Assembly (NCBI RefSeq): GCF_000422965.1
Contig: NZ_AUHB01000001.1
Location: 62,001 to 126,000 of the forward strand
DNA length: 64,000 nucleotides
Source of the DNA: Pleomorphomonas oryzae DSM 16300
GTDB lineage: Bacteria > Pseudomonadota > Alphaproteobacteria > Rhizobiales > Pleomorphomonadaceae
Reading direction: 5' to 3'
This document shows, in pieces, positions 17,474 to 25,431 of the stretch. Every line of letters starts with the position of its first letter. Position 1 is the first letter of the stretch. Made by a program: the position numbers and the translations under genes. Under the pieces are notes generated by a model. It did no database searches and was not told the origin of the DNA. It worked only from the letters and a program-made list of their open reading frames with translations.

Positions 17474-17482
17474 GCGGTAGCG

Positions 17483-18028
17483 TTACAGCAGGCCCTTCAA
17501 ACGGATCAGCCCTAGCGCTGCGACCGTTGTCGCGTCGCGGATGGTGCCGCTGGCAATCATCGCCTCCACCTCGGCGAGCGGAAAGGCGCGCGAGATGAGA
17601 TCGGCTTCCTCGGCTTCGAGGGACGTCGTGCCCTGCTCCAGTTCTTCCGCCAAGAAGATGTGATAGCACTGCGACGAATAGCCATAGGCGAGAAAAAGGT
17701 CGCCGACGCGCGTCATCTTGCCGGCGACGATGCCGGTCTCCTCGGAGAGTTCGGCGCGGGCCACTTCTTCGGGCGGCACGTCCGGCCGCGTTTCCCAGGA
17801 GCCTTGCGGCAGTTCCCAGTAGCGGCCGGCGACCGGGTAGCGATACTGCTCGACGAGATGGATGAGGCCGCGTGTTCGATCGACGGCGGCGATGGCGACG
17901 AAGTCCGGCTTCTCCACCACCCCGTAAATGCCACGCGAACCGTCCGGCCGCTCGATGGCGTCCTCGCGGACGCGCATCCAGCGGTTCTCATAGACGACAT
18001 GACTGTCGATAGCGCGGATATCCGCCAC
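17483..18028 (-). CDS. Nudix hydrolase, ADP-ribose pyrophosphatase-like
   Basis: A 181-residue Nudix protein. The fold is marked by YWELPQGSWETRPDVPPEEV followed by ARAELSEETG. The catalytic EExxEL/EEtG glutamates are present. The canonical box Gx5Ex7REUxEExGU is altered: AEL replaces REL, and the first Gly-to-Glu spacing is changed. That looks like a recognised Nudix subgroup with LPQGSW rather than decay, but I say so from memory. Likely substrates are nucleoside diphosphate sugars such as ADP-ribose. Its ATG lies directly behind the stop of the response regulator gene (1 nt apart). Confidence 0.85.
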   Translation of the reverse strand: MADIRAIDSHVVYENRWMRVREDAIERPDGSRGIYGVVEKPDFVAIAAVDRTRGLIHLVEQYRYPVAGRYWELPQGSWETRPDVPPEEVARAELSEETGIVAGKMTRVGDLFLAYGYSSQCYHIFLAEELEQGTTSLEAEEADLISRAFPLAEVEAMIASGTIRDATTVAALGLIRLKGLL

Positions 18029-18029
18029 C

Positions 18030-18713
18030 CTAGATCAGTCCGTGCTCGGCCATCCAGGCGGAGGTGATGGCAGCCTGGCTGCGCGACGTGATCTTCAGCG
18101 TCTCCAGGATCTTGCCGACATGCGCCTTGACGGTCGCTTCGGAAATGCCGAGCTGGTAGGCGATCTGCTTGTTGAGGAGACCGTCACCAAGCAGCTGGAA
18201 GACCTTGAGCTGCTGCGGCGACAGTTCGGCGACGAGAGCCGATCGCTCCAGCACCGCCTGCGACACTGCCGAATTGTCGGCGCCGACCTCGATGATGGTG
18301 CCGCCGTCAAGAACGGCTTCGATGGCCGCCGCCAGCATGTCCTCGGACGACCGCTTGCCGATGAAGGCGCGGCAGCCGAGATCGAGGCAGCCCTGCGCCA
18401 GTTCCTCGCCGGAATTGGAGGAATAGACGGCCACGAAGGCTTTCGGCGCCAGCGAGCGAATATGCTTGATGGTGTCGAGGCCACGCATGCCCGGCATGAC
18501 CAGATCGGTGATGACCAGCGTATTGTCGCCGGTATCGAGAACTGCATCGGCCAGCTCATCGTAGCTGGTCGCGAGAATCGGCTGCCGGAAACCGAAGCGC
18601 TTTTTCAGGATGCGCACAACCGCCGACTGAATAATGGGGTGGTCCTCGGCAACAATCGCCGTCCAATTCTGGCCGACATCAGCCGACTGCGCATCTTCTA
18701 ACCGCTCGCTCAT
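18030..18713 (-). CDS. LuxR/NarL-family response regulator (orphan)
   Basis: A 227-residue two-domain regulator. The receiver has acidic residues in IVAEDHP, the phospho-accepting Asp in VITDLVMPGMRG, a Ser/Thr in VYSSNS and a Lys in FIGKRSS. The C-terminal LuxR HTH (LSPQQLKVFQLLGDGLLNKQ onward, then SEATVKAHVGKILETL) binds DNA. No histidine kinase gene is adjacent, so its signal is unknown. The start MSERLEDAQ gives a normal receiver N-terminus. It lies 34 nt behind the ETF-QO stop and immediately before the Nudix gene, so the three may form one transcript. Confidence 0.9.
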   Translation of the reverse strand: MSERLEDAQSADVGQNWTAIVAEDHPIIQSAVVRILKKRFGFRQPILATSYDELADAVLDTGDNTLVITDLVMPGMRGLDTIKHIRSLAPKAFVAVYSSNSGEELAQGCLDLGCRAFIGKRSSEDMLAAAIEAVLDGGTIIEVGADNSAVSQAVLERSALVAELSPQQLKVFQLLGDGLLNKQIAYQLGISEATVKAHVGKILETLKITSRSQAAITSAWMAEHGLI

Positions 18714-18747
18714 TAATCCCACCCTACCCGCTAGAACGAAGTGACCA

Positions 18748-20418
18748 TTACATATTTGGATAATTGGGTCCTCCCGCTCCCTCCGGGACCGCCCAATCGA
18801 TGTTTTGGTTAGGGTCCTTGATATCACAAGTTTTGCAGTGAACACAGTTTGGGGCATTAATTACATAACGCGGACCGGTAGTTGGCTCGTTTATCCACTC
18901 GTAGACGCCAGCCGGGCAGTAGCGGGCCGACGGGCCGGCGAACACATCGAGCTCCGAAAGCTTCTGCAAGTCCGGGTCGAGTAGTTTCAAATGGACCGGT
19001 TGGTTCTCTTCATGGGCGGTTCCCGACAGAAAAACCGACGACAGCCTGTCAAACGTCAGCTTGCCATCCGGCTTCGGATAGGCGATCGGCGTGAAGCGCG
19101 CGGCCGGCTCCAGACAGTCGGCGTCGGTCTTGCCGTGCCGGAGCGTGCCGAAGGGGGAGGCGCCGAACAGCGTCTCCAGCCACATGTCGAGGCCGCCGAG
19201 CGCGATGCCCAAGAGCGTGCCGAACCGCGACCATAGCGGCTTGACGTTGCGAACCCGCTTCAGATCCCTTCCGATGGCCGATCCACGCCAGTTGACGTCA
19301 TAGGGCGTCAACTCATCGCCCGCCCTGCCGGCGGCGATCGCCTCGACAGCCGCATCGGCGGCCAGGATTCCCGAGTGCACCGCGTTATGACTGCCCTTGA
19401 TGCGCGGCACGTTCATGAATCCGGCCGAACAGCCGATCAGCGCGCCACCGGGGAAGACGAGCTTGGGAACCGACTGCCAGCCGCCCTCGGTCAGCGCCCG
19501 CGCTCCGTAGGCGATGCGCTTGCCCCCCTCAAAGGTGCTGCGGATGAGAGGATGCGTCTTGAAACGCTGGAATTCCTCGAAGGGGGAAAGATAGGGGTTG
19601 GCGTAGTTGAGGTGCACGACGAAGCCGACGGCCACCTGATTGTTTTCAAGATGGTAGAGGAAGGAGCCGCCGCCGGTGCTGCCGACCAGCGGCCAGCCGA
19701 AGGAATGCTGTACCAAGCCGGGCTTGGCCTTGTCTGGCGCAACTTCCCACAGCTCCTTGATGCCGATGCCGAACTTCTGCGGCTCACGCCCTTCGTCGAG
19801 CCGATAGCGGGCGATCAGCGTCTTGGTGAGCGAGCCGCGCGCGCCCTCGGCGAACAGCGTGTACTTGGCCAGAAGCGCCATGCCGCGCTGGTAGTTGGGA
19901 CCGGGCGTGCCGTCTTTCTTGACTCCCATGTCGCCGGTGGCGACGCCGATCACCCTGTCGTTCTCGTCGTAGAGCACCTCGGCCGCCGCAAAGCCCGGAT
20001 AGATCTCGACGCCCAGCGCTTCGGCCTTCTGGGCCAGCCAGCGGCAGACGTTGCCCAGCGACACGGCATAGGCGCCGTGATTGCTCATCAACGGCGGCAT
20101 CAGAAAGTTGGGAAGGCGGACGCCGAATTTCTCGAACAGGAAGAAGAACCGATCATCGCTGACCGGCGTCTTGAATGGATTGTCCGGATCATCGCGCCAA
20201 TCGGGCAGCAGAGCCGAGATGCCCGAGGTGTCGACCACGGCGCCGGAGAGGATGTGAGCGCCGACTTCAGAGCCCTTTTCGAGCACCAGCACGGAAATGT
20301 CCTGGCCGCTTACGGCTGCCTGCTGCTTTATCCGGATGGCAGCGGCAAGGCCGGCCGGACCGGCGCCAACGATCACCACGTCAAATTCCATGGATTCGCG
20401 CTCGGGTAGCTCGGTCAT
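18748..20418 (-). CDS. Electron-transfer flavoprotein--ubiquinone oxidoreductase
   Basis: A 556-residue inner-membrane-associated flavoprotein that passes electrons from ETF (fatty acid and amino acid oxidation) to ubiquinone. The N-terminal FAD site is VVIVGAGPAGLAAAIRI. Quinone-binding and membrane-associated parts include NYANPYLSPFEEF. Four cysteines for the 4Fe-4S cluster stand near the end (ARYCPAGVYEW and NCVHCKTCDIKDPNQNI). Length is normal. The start MTELPERESME has GAAAGAGAG upstream. etfA/etfB are not in the window. Confidence 0.96.
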   Translation of the reverse strand: MTELPERESMEFDVVIVGAGPAGLAAAIRIKQQAAVSGQDISVLVLEKGSEVGAHILSGAVVDTSGISALLPDWRDDPDNPFKTPVSDDRFFFLFEKFGVRLPNFLMPPLMSNHGAYAVSLGNVCRWLAQKAEALGVEIYPGFAAAEVLYDENDRVIGVATGDMGVKKDGTPGPNYQRGMALLAKYTLFAEGARGSLTKTLIARYRLDEGREPQKFGIGIKELWEVAPDKAKPGLVQHSFGWPLVGSTGGGSFLYHLENNQVAVGFVVHLNYANPYLSPFEEFQRFKTHPLIRSTFEGGKRIAYGARALTEGGWQSVPKLVFPGGALIGCSAGFMNVPRIKGSHNAVHSGILAADAAVEAIAAGRAGDELTPYDVNWRGSAIGRDLKRVRNVKPLWSRFGTLLGIALGGLDMWLETLFGASPFGTLRHGKTDADCLEPAARFTPIAYPKPDGKLTFDRLSSVFLSGTAHEENQPVHLKLLDPDLQKLSELDVFAGPSARYCPAGVYEWINEPTTGPRYVINAPNCVHCKTCDIKDPNQNIDWAVPEGAGGPNYPNM

Positions 20419-20623
20419 GAATATCTCTCTTTCGGGCAGATGATCGCCGACGAAGCGTGCATCATCCGCACCAATGTTTCCAGGCAAAGCTTGGGTGAAA
20501 ACACGGATCTCTGCACCGCCGCCCTTCAACCACGATCCGGAGATGCGATCAAACGCTTTCGGGTCGCCCGTTGAGCTCGGCTGTGGCGTTTCCTCGGAGA
20601 TCATCCTGTTCTATAGAAGGGCC

Positions 20624-21538
20624 ATGCCGTCCGATCCGACCTTCCCTTCCCCCGGCCTCGACGCCGCCGCTGCCCTCTTGGAGTGGTACGCGGCGATGGG
20701 CGTCGACGTGACGCTGGCCGACGCGCCGTTCGATCGGTTCAAGGAGAGTGCCAAGGCCAAGGTGGCGGCGGAAAGCCAGGCGGCCCGGCGACAATCGGCA
20801 CCGCCGTCAGCCCCTCGTGGCCCGGCGCCTCCGGTTGATCTCCCCGCGCAAGGAACGCCGGTCCGTCCGGCCGCCGTTGTGGGACAGACGGCCCAGGTGC
20901 CGACCGAAGCCACGGTGATGCAGGCGCGCGCCGCCGCTCAATCGGCCAAGACACTCGACGAGCTCAAGGAGCTGATCCAGGCCTTCGATGGTTGCAACCT
21001 GAAGCTTACCGCCAAGAACACAGTGTTCGCCGACGGCAATCCCGCCTCCAAGCTGATGCTGGTCGGCGAAGCTCCGGGTCGGGATGAGGACATTGAGGGC
21101 CGCCCTTTCGTCGGCCGCTCCGGCCAATTGCTCGATCGGATGCTGAGCGCCATCGGCTACAGCCGCAGCCATAACGCCTATATCGCCAATGTCATCTACT
21201 GGCGCCCACCGGGCAACCGCGACCCCTCGGATGTGGAGATCGCCCTCTGCCGTCCATTCATTCTACGTCAGATCGAGCTGATCAATCCCGAGCTGATTGT
21301 CTTCCTGGGTGCCCAGCCGGCCAAGGCATTGCTGGGTGGCGACGCGGTGAAGCAGGGCATCAACAAGCTGCGCGGCCGCTGGTGCGAGTTGGAGATCGGG
21401 ACCAAGCGCTTCAAGGCACTGCCGACCTTCCACCCGGCCTATCTGCTCAGGACGCCGATCAAGAAGCGCGAGGCGTGGCGCGACTTCCTGACAGCCAAAG
21501 TGTTTCTCGAGAACGGCGGCATGTTGCCGCCAACCTGA
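20624..21538 (+). CDS. Uracil-DNA glycosylase, family 4-like
   Basis: A 304-residue protein with a Pro/Ala-rich N-terminal 110 residues, then a family 4/5 UDG domain. Motif 1 is [18 protein letters not shown], followed by GQLLDRML; motif 3 is [10 protein letters not shown]. It would remove uracil from DNA in base excision repair. Family 4 enzymes bind a 4Fe-4S cluster with four cysteines. Here only three are visible (GCNLK, ALCRP, RWCEL), because the usual CxxC pair is CxxK. The start at 20624 was chosen since upstream frame looks non-coding and overlaps the divergent ETF-QO promoter. Confidence 0.88.
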   Translation: MPSDPTFPSPGLDAAAALLEWYAAMGVDVTLADAPFDRFKESAKAKVAAESQAARRQSAPPSAPRGPAPPVDLPAQGTPVRPAAVVGQTAQVPTEATVMQARAAAQSAKTLDELKELIQAFDGCNLKLTAKNTVFADGNPASKLMLVGEAPGRDEDIEGRPFVGRSGQLLDRMLSAIGYSRSHNAYIANVIYWRPPGNRDPSDVEIALCRPFILRQIELINPELIVFLGAQPAKALLGGDAVKQGINKLRGRWCELEIGTKRFKALPTFHPAYLLRTPIKKREAWRDFLTAKVFLENGGMLPPT

Positions 21539-21552
21539 GAAGTTATGGAATA

Positions 21553-21582
21553 GGCGGCGGCCTGGTTGGGCCACCGCCTTTC
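21553..21582 (+). terminator. Terminator between UDG and the WrbA-like gene
   Basis: A 10-bp stem with one mismatch (GGCGGCGGCC at 21553-21562 with GGCCACCGCC at 21569-21578) and a short T run. It sits between convergent genes and may serve both. Confidence 0.6.
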
Positions 21583-21603
21583 GACTGTCAGACTTCGCGC
21601 AGA

Positions 21604-22155
21604 TCAGTGCAGCTTGTTGGCCACCGAGGCGACGCGGGCACCGTAGGACCGGGCCGTTTCGAGATCGCCGGCCGGGACTTCGTTGGCACCTGCGTCGGAC
21701 GGCGTCGAAACCAGGAGACCGACGGAACCGCCGAGGTTGTTGACGTCGTCACGGGTCGACGCCTTGGTATTGGCCGGCAGCAGGCCGAGGCTGACCCAGA
21801 TGCCACCGTGCTGCGAGGCCAGCGTCTGCAGGCCGATCAGCGTCACCTGCTTGTCACCGTTGAGGCTGGCGGAATTGGTGAAACCACCAAACACCTTGTC
21901 CTGCCACTTGCGGCTGAACCACGCCTTGGACGAGGCATCGGCGAATTTTTTGAACTGCCAGCTCGAATTGCCCATGTAGGTCGGCGTGCCGAAGATGATC
22001 GCATCGGCGGCATCCAGCTTGGCCCAGTCCGCTTCGCTGACATTGCCCTCGGCATCGATCGGAATGAGTTCGGCGCCAGCGCCGGCAGCGACTTCCTTGG
22101 CAACGACTTCCGTGTGGCCATACCCTGAATGATAGACGATTGCGACCTTAGCCAT
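21604..22155 (-). CDS. WrbA/flavodoxin-like NAD(P)H:quinone oxidoreductase
   Basis: A 183-residue flavodoxin-fold protein. It starts MAKVAIVYHSGYGHTEVVAK, the FMN phosphate-binding loop, followed by AIIFGTPTYMGNSSWQFKKF and a GGIWVSLGLLP segment typical of WrbA-type quinone reductases and related NAD(P)H-dependent FMN proteins. It probably reduces quinones by two electrons in the cytosol. The start was chosen at the flavodoxin Met; upstream frame is implausible. AATAGG lies upstream as a weak ribosome-binding site. Confidence 0.88.
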   Translation of the reverse strand: MAKVAIVYHSGYGHTEVVAKEVAAGAGAELIPIDAEGNVSEADWAKLDAADAIIFGTPTYMGNSSWQFKKFADASSKAWFSRKWQDKVFGGFTNSASLNGDKQVTLIGLQTLASQHGGIWVSLGLLPANTKASTRDDVNNLGGSVGLLVSTPSDAGANEVPAGDLETARSYGARVASVANKLH

Positions 22156-22435
22156 TTGAGACCTATTCCTTTTCGGGGCGATGCCCGCCTTCGACGAGCG
22201 CCGTGATGCGGCGCATAACTGATGGCAATCCGGACAATCGCGATGCGGTCGTTCGCAAGCGAACGTCCCTCGTGAAAAATGCTTAATCCGAATTGCTAGC
22301 ATAGGAATAGGTGCGCGACGACGTCGCTTCAAGAAAAGCCATTCCGCCGCACGGTCAACATACTGTCAATCACGAGTGAACAGATGCGGGCACGTGAACC
22401 TCGCCCTTGGGAAGATGGGTGAGGCGGGGAGAAAA

Positions 22436-22814
22436 GCCAGTCGGTCTGTAAGCCGGGTTCTGTGAGCGGTTTCCCGCCCGACGACCATTCATCTGGGGCG
22501 GCCGTTGCCGGACGCCTCGTGCAACCAACCCGGACGACTGACCCGGAAACGGGCTGGGCTTGCACCCACGTCATCCCTATTCGGTCTTGCTCCCGGTGGG
22601 GTTTGCCATGCCGGTCCCGTTGCCGGTCCCGCGGTGGTCTCTTACACCACCTTTTCACCCTTACCCCGGCGCACCGGGGCGGTTCGATCTCTGTGGCACT
22701 TTCCCTGAGGTCGCCCTCGCCGGGCGTTACCCGGCACCGTGTTTCCGTGGAGCCCGGACTTTCCTCCCGGACGGGCTTTCGCCCCTTGTCCGCGCGGTCG
22801 TCCAACCGACTGGC
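22436..22814 (-). ncRNA. rnpB: RNase P RNA (type A)
   Basis: The catalytic RNA that trims tRNA 5' leaders. On the minus strand it carries the universal blocks GAGGAAAGTCCGGGCTCC (near 22,755) and, near the 3' end, ACAGAACCCGGCTTACAGACC. Helix P1 pairs GCCAGTCGGT at 22814-22805 perfectly with ACCGACTGGC at 22445-22436, which fixes both ends within a few bases. A T run (TTTTCTCC) follows. The P3/P4 region, AGAGACCACCG and GGGTAAGGGTGAAAAGGTG blocks, are all present, so the gene looks intact. Length is about 379 nt, normal for alphaproteobacteria. Confidence 0.96.
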
Positions 22815-22857
22815 GGGGAGCCGTGTGGCATGCCCCCGCCGGAAGGTCAAGGTTAGC
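22815..22857 (-). promoter_or_regulatory. rnpB: rnpB promoter
   Basis: On the minus strand CTTGACC (22851-22845) is a strong alphaproteobacterial -35 element, 31-37 nt before the P1 start. The -10 is weak. An A-rich stretch (AGAATAAAAGCTAA) directly upstream, partly from the first hairpin repeat, could act as an UP element. Confidence 0.6.
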
Positions 22858-23179
22858 TTTTATTCTGCCTCAATCGCCGGCGGGCCTCCGGCCCTTGTGC
22901 TTCCGCTTCGCTTCCGTCTTTCGGGAGGCTGCGCACCCGAAAGACTCGCTTCGCGCGGCGCCGCTTGGCGCCGGAAGCCGCGAAGTGCGGCTTCAGTTTT
23001 ATTTGGCCTCAGTCGCCGGCGCGCCTCCGGCACTTGGCTTTTGCTTCGCGCGGCGCCGCTTGGCGCCGGAAGTCGCCAAAGGCGACTTCAGTTTTATTTG
23101 GCCTCAGCCGCCGGCGCGCCTCCGGCGCTTGGCTTCCGCTGCGCGCGGCGCCGCTTGGCGCCGGCCGCCAGAGGCGGCT
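22858..23179. repeat. Three-unit tandem array of hairpin repeats
   Basis: Units begin at 22858, 22997 and 23092, each with TTTTATT followed by a GGCCTCA/TGCCTCA block, then CGCCGGCGsGCCTCCGGC and CGCGCGGCGCCGCTTGGCGCC. Unit 2 is 95 bp; unit 1 carries about 44 extra bases including another hairpin. Each ends in a stem whose sequence differs but whose pairing is kept: GAAGCCGC/GCGGCTTC (22974-22994), GAAGTCGCC/GGCGACTTC (23069-23089), GCCGCC/GGCGGC (23164-23178). The array fills the whole space between the rnpB promoter and the lytic transglycosylase stop codon. Read on the plus strand, the first two stems run into AGTTTTATTT, like terminators. Confidence 0.85.
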
Positions 23180-23776
23180 CTAGAGTGACGCGACGTAAGT
23201 GGTGACTTCGGAGCAATAGGCGCGAGACGTCCGGTTCATGCGTGTTGCACCATGGCCGGCATTGTAGCGAAGAATGGTGCCGCAGGTGTCGCCACCGGCC
23301 AGCTTGTAGGCTCCTGCCAGGTAGGCCATGCCCCATTTGAGATTGGTCTCGACGTCGTAGAGACCAGATGCCGTGCCGGTATAGCCAAGCGCGCGAGCGG
23401 TCTGTGGCTTGATCTGCATGAGGCCGATTTCGCCGTGGCGGCCGCGCGCCTTGGGATTGAAGCGGCTCTCATGGCGGATGACCGCCTCCGCCAGTTCGGC
23501 CGGCAGGCCCGCCGCCTTGGCGTGAGCGGCAATGCGATCGCGAAGGGGAGCCCCAGGCCCTGCCTTTGGGGCAGATGTATCGAATTTCTCGGCTGTAACA
23601 GTATTCTGCTTGCCCTTCACACCGAACAGCAGCTCATAAATGTTATCGGGCTTTTCATCGTCGGCAACAGCCGGCGCCTCGGCCTTGGGGGAACGAGCGG
23701 TGTCAGCAAGAGCCGGCATAGCGAAGGTACCGGCAACAAGCAGCGTGGCGGTGGCAAACGTCTTGATGAGTGTCAT
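23180..23776 (-). CDS. Lytic transglycosylase (SLT domain)
   Basis: A 198-residue exported enzyme that cleaves the MurNAc-GlcNAc bond of peptidoglycan. A signal peptide (MTLIKTFATATLLVAG..., cleavage near MPALA-DTA) is followed by about 65 variable residues. The SLT domain then has the catalytic Glu in AVIRHESRFNPKA and the blocks GLMQIKPQTARALGY and LKWGMAYLAGAYKLAGG. The ending YNAGHGATRMNRTSRAYCSEV is typical. The start at 23776 gives the best signal peptide, though its ribosome-binding site is poor. The gene ends against the hairpin array. Confidence 0.9.
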   Translation of the reverse strand: MTLIKTFATATLLVAGTFAMPALADTARSPKAEAPAVADDEKPDNIYELLFGVKGKQNTVTAEKFDTSAPKAGPGAPLRDRIAAHAKAAGLPAELAEAVIRHESRFNPKARGRHGEIGLMQIKPQTARALGYTGTASGLYDVETNLKWGMAYLAGAYKLAGGDTCGTILRYNAGHGATRMNRTSRAYCSEVTTYVASL

Positions 23777-23925
23777 GCGGTCTTGGTTCCATTGCCTCCC
23801 AGCGATGGGGCAAGGAACTGACCGACGAATCGGGCCATGCGGGGCCGTCAATGTGGCGCATGCCAGCCATGCGGCCGCGAAATCGTCCCGATCTTCGCCG
23901 CATTGATCGCGCAGCCGGCTAGGGA

Positions 23926-24681
23926 TCAGGCGGCTCTGGACGCGTCAAAAGCCGCCGCGACGCGACCCAAAGTGTCCAGGGTAGACGCGTCGACGCGACC
24001 GTCGATACAAGACGGCCGCCAGTGGCGCTGAAAGGCACGGACAATCGTCTCGGTTCGGTCGTCGAAAATGCCGGAGAGCGGCGCATCAAAACCGATGTCG
24101 CTTAAAATCTTCTGAAATTCCAGTATCTTGCCTCCCTCATCGCCTCGCGCGAATACCGTCTCATGATCAAGGGGGGCTGGCGGCACCCAAAGGCCGATGC
24201 CGAAGGCGGCGCACCATTCCCAGGGGAACAGTTCGCCGGGATCCTCCTTGCGGTCCGGTGCGATATCGGAGTGGGCGACCACCTGATGTGGCGGGACGAA
24301 ATGGCGCGCAAAGATCGAACGGCACAGCCCGATCACCGCCTCAATCTGGCGGTCCGGAAATGGACGATATCCGAACTCATGGCCGGGATTGGCGATCTCG
24401 ATGCCGATGGACCGCGAGTTGATATCGGTGACGCCCCGCCAGAAGGAACGCCCTGCGTGCCAGGCGCGGCGGCTTTCATCGACCAGTTGGAAGATGCGAC
24501 CATCCTCGAACACGACATAATGGCTCGACACCTGCGAGCGCGGGTCGCAAAGCCAGTCGCGGGCGCCCTCTTCCGAGCGCATGCCGGTATAATGCAGGAC
24601 CAGATGATCGATAGCGCTACCCGGCGGCCGTTGGCCCGCATTGGGAGACGACCAGGTGCGACCGATATCGTGAGGACTCAT
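23926..24681 (-). CDS. N-acetylmuramoyl-L-alanine amidase (AmpD-like) with peptidoglycan-binding domain
   Basis: A 251-residue amidase_2 protein. It cleaves the bond between (anhydro)muramic acid and the stem peptide. Zinc ligands are His in IDHLVLHYTGM, His in QVVAHSDIAPDRKEDPG and the Asp of that block; the fold also has SSHYVVFEDGRIFQLVDE and the GVTDINSRSIGIEIAN block. A C-terminal PG_binding_1 repeat (FQKILSDIGF to FQRHW) follows. No signal peptide is visible, which fits cytosolic recycling of muropeptides as with AmpD. The start overlaps the SDR stop as ATGA, so the genes are translationally coupled. Confidence 0.9.
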   Translation of the reverse strand: MSPHDIGRTWSSPNAGQRPPGSAIDHLVLHYTGMRSEEGARDWLCDPRSQVSSHYVVFEDGRIFQLVDESRRAWHAGRSFWRGVTDINSRSIGIEIANPGHEFGYRPFPDRQIEAVIGLCRSIFARHFVPPHQVVAHSDIAPDRKEDPGELFPWEWCAAFGIGLWVPPAPLDHETVFARGDEGGKILEFQKILSDIGFDAPLSGIFDDRTETIVRAFQRHWRPSCIDGRVDASTLDTLGRVAAAFDASRAA

Positions 24682-25412
24682 TGTGGTGGCTGCAGCTTCT
24701 TCCACGAGAGCGTCGGAAAGTCGTAAAGCGCGCCGCTCCGCCCGTCGGTCGCCTCAAGAATCGAGACGATGTGCGGTGCGAGGTCGGCAGGGGTTGCGAG
24801 CGTCTCCGGGTCCTCGCCGGGCATGGCCTGGGCGCGCATGCGCGTCCTGAGCGGTCCGGGGTTGAGGAGATTGACGGCGATGCCGAAGTTTTTGACTTCC
24901 TCGGCATAGGCCATGACGAGCGCGTTGAGAGCGGCCTTGGAGGCGGCGTAGAGTCCCCAGAACGGTGCGCCCTTCCAGGCGGCAGCCGAGGAGAGGAACA
25001 GGCAGCGGCCGGCTTGCGACTGGCGCAGCAGCGGATCGAGCGAGCGGATTAGCCGGTAATTGGCGGTGACGTTGATGGCGAAGGTCTGATCCCACTTCTT
25101 GGGATCGATATGGCCCACCGGCGCCAAGCCGCCGCCCAGAAGGCCGGCATTGCCGAGGAGCGCGTCGACGCGACCAAACCGCTGGTTCAGCGCCGCGCCA
25201 AGCTCATCGACGCGAGCAGGATCGGCAAGATCGAGCGGTACCAGCGAGGCAGAGCCACCGGCGTCGCGAATGGCGTCGTCGAGCTCCTCAAGGCCGCCTT
25301 GCGTACGGGCGACGGCCACCACGTGCCAGCCGGCGCGGCCGAGCGCCAGCGCCGCTTCATAACCGATGCCGCGCGAGGCGCCGGTCACGACCACGATGCG
25401 TTTATCGGTCAC
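24678..25412 (-). CDS. Short-chain dehydrogenase/reductase
   Basis: A 244-residue classical SDR. It has the NAD(P) site TGASRGIGYEAA, the LLGNAG motif (usual form NNAG), the Ser in FLSSAAAW and the YxxxK pair in LYAASKAA. The arginine in GASRGIG favours NADP. This SDR behind purF is a conserved neighbour in Hyphomicrobiales, but its substrate is not known. Its stop overlaps the AmpD-like start, and its start lies 19 nt behind the purF stop, so it is probably in the cvpA-purF transcript. Confidence 0.9.
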   Translation of the reverse strand: MTDKRIVVVTGASRGIGYEAALALGRAGWHVVAVARTQGGLEELDDAIRDAGGSASLVPLDLADPARVDELGAALNQRFGRVDALLGNAGLLGGGLAPVGHIDPKKWDQTFAINVTANYRLIRSLDPLLRQSQAGRCLFLSSAAAWKGAPFWGLYAASKAALNALVMAYAEEVKNFGIAVNLLNPGPLRTRMRAQAMPGEDPETLATPADLAPHIVSILEATDGRSGALYDFPTLSWKKLQPPQ

Positions 25413-25431
25413 CCTCGTTCCTCCCGGGCGA

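Noticed and set aside
17483-18028. Nudix gene as a decayed pseudogene because of its unusual box
   Set aside because: The frame is intact, the catalytic EE pair is kept, and the LPQGSW variant appears to be a known subgroup.
22858-23179. Possible CRISPR array
   Set aside because: Units are 139, 95 and about 88 bp and conserved throughout most of their length. There are no short repeats with unique spacers and no cas genes.
22329-23205. Several open frames on both strands
   Set aside because: They lie within RNase P RNA and the hairpin array. Their products are Arg/Pro-rich and follow the RNA helices, not protein families.
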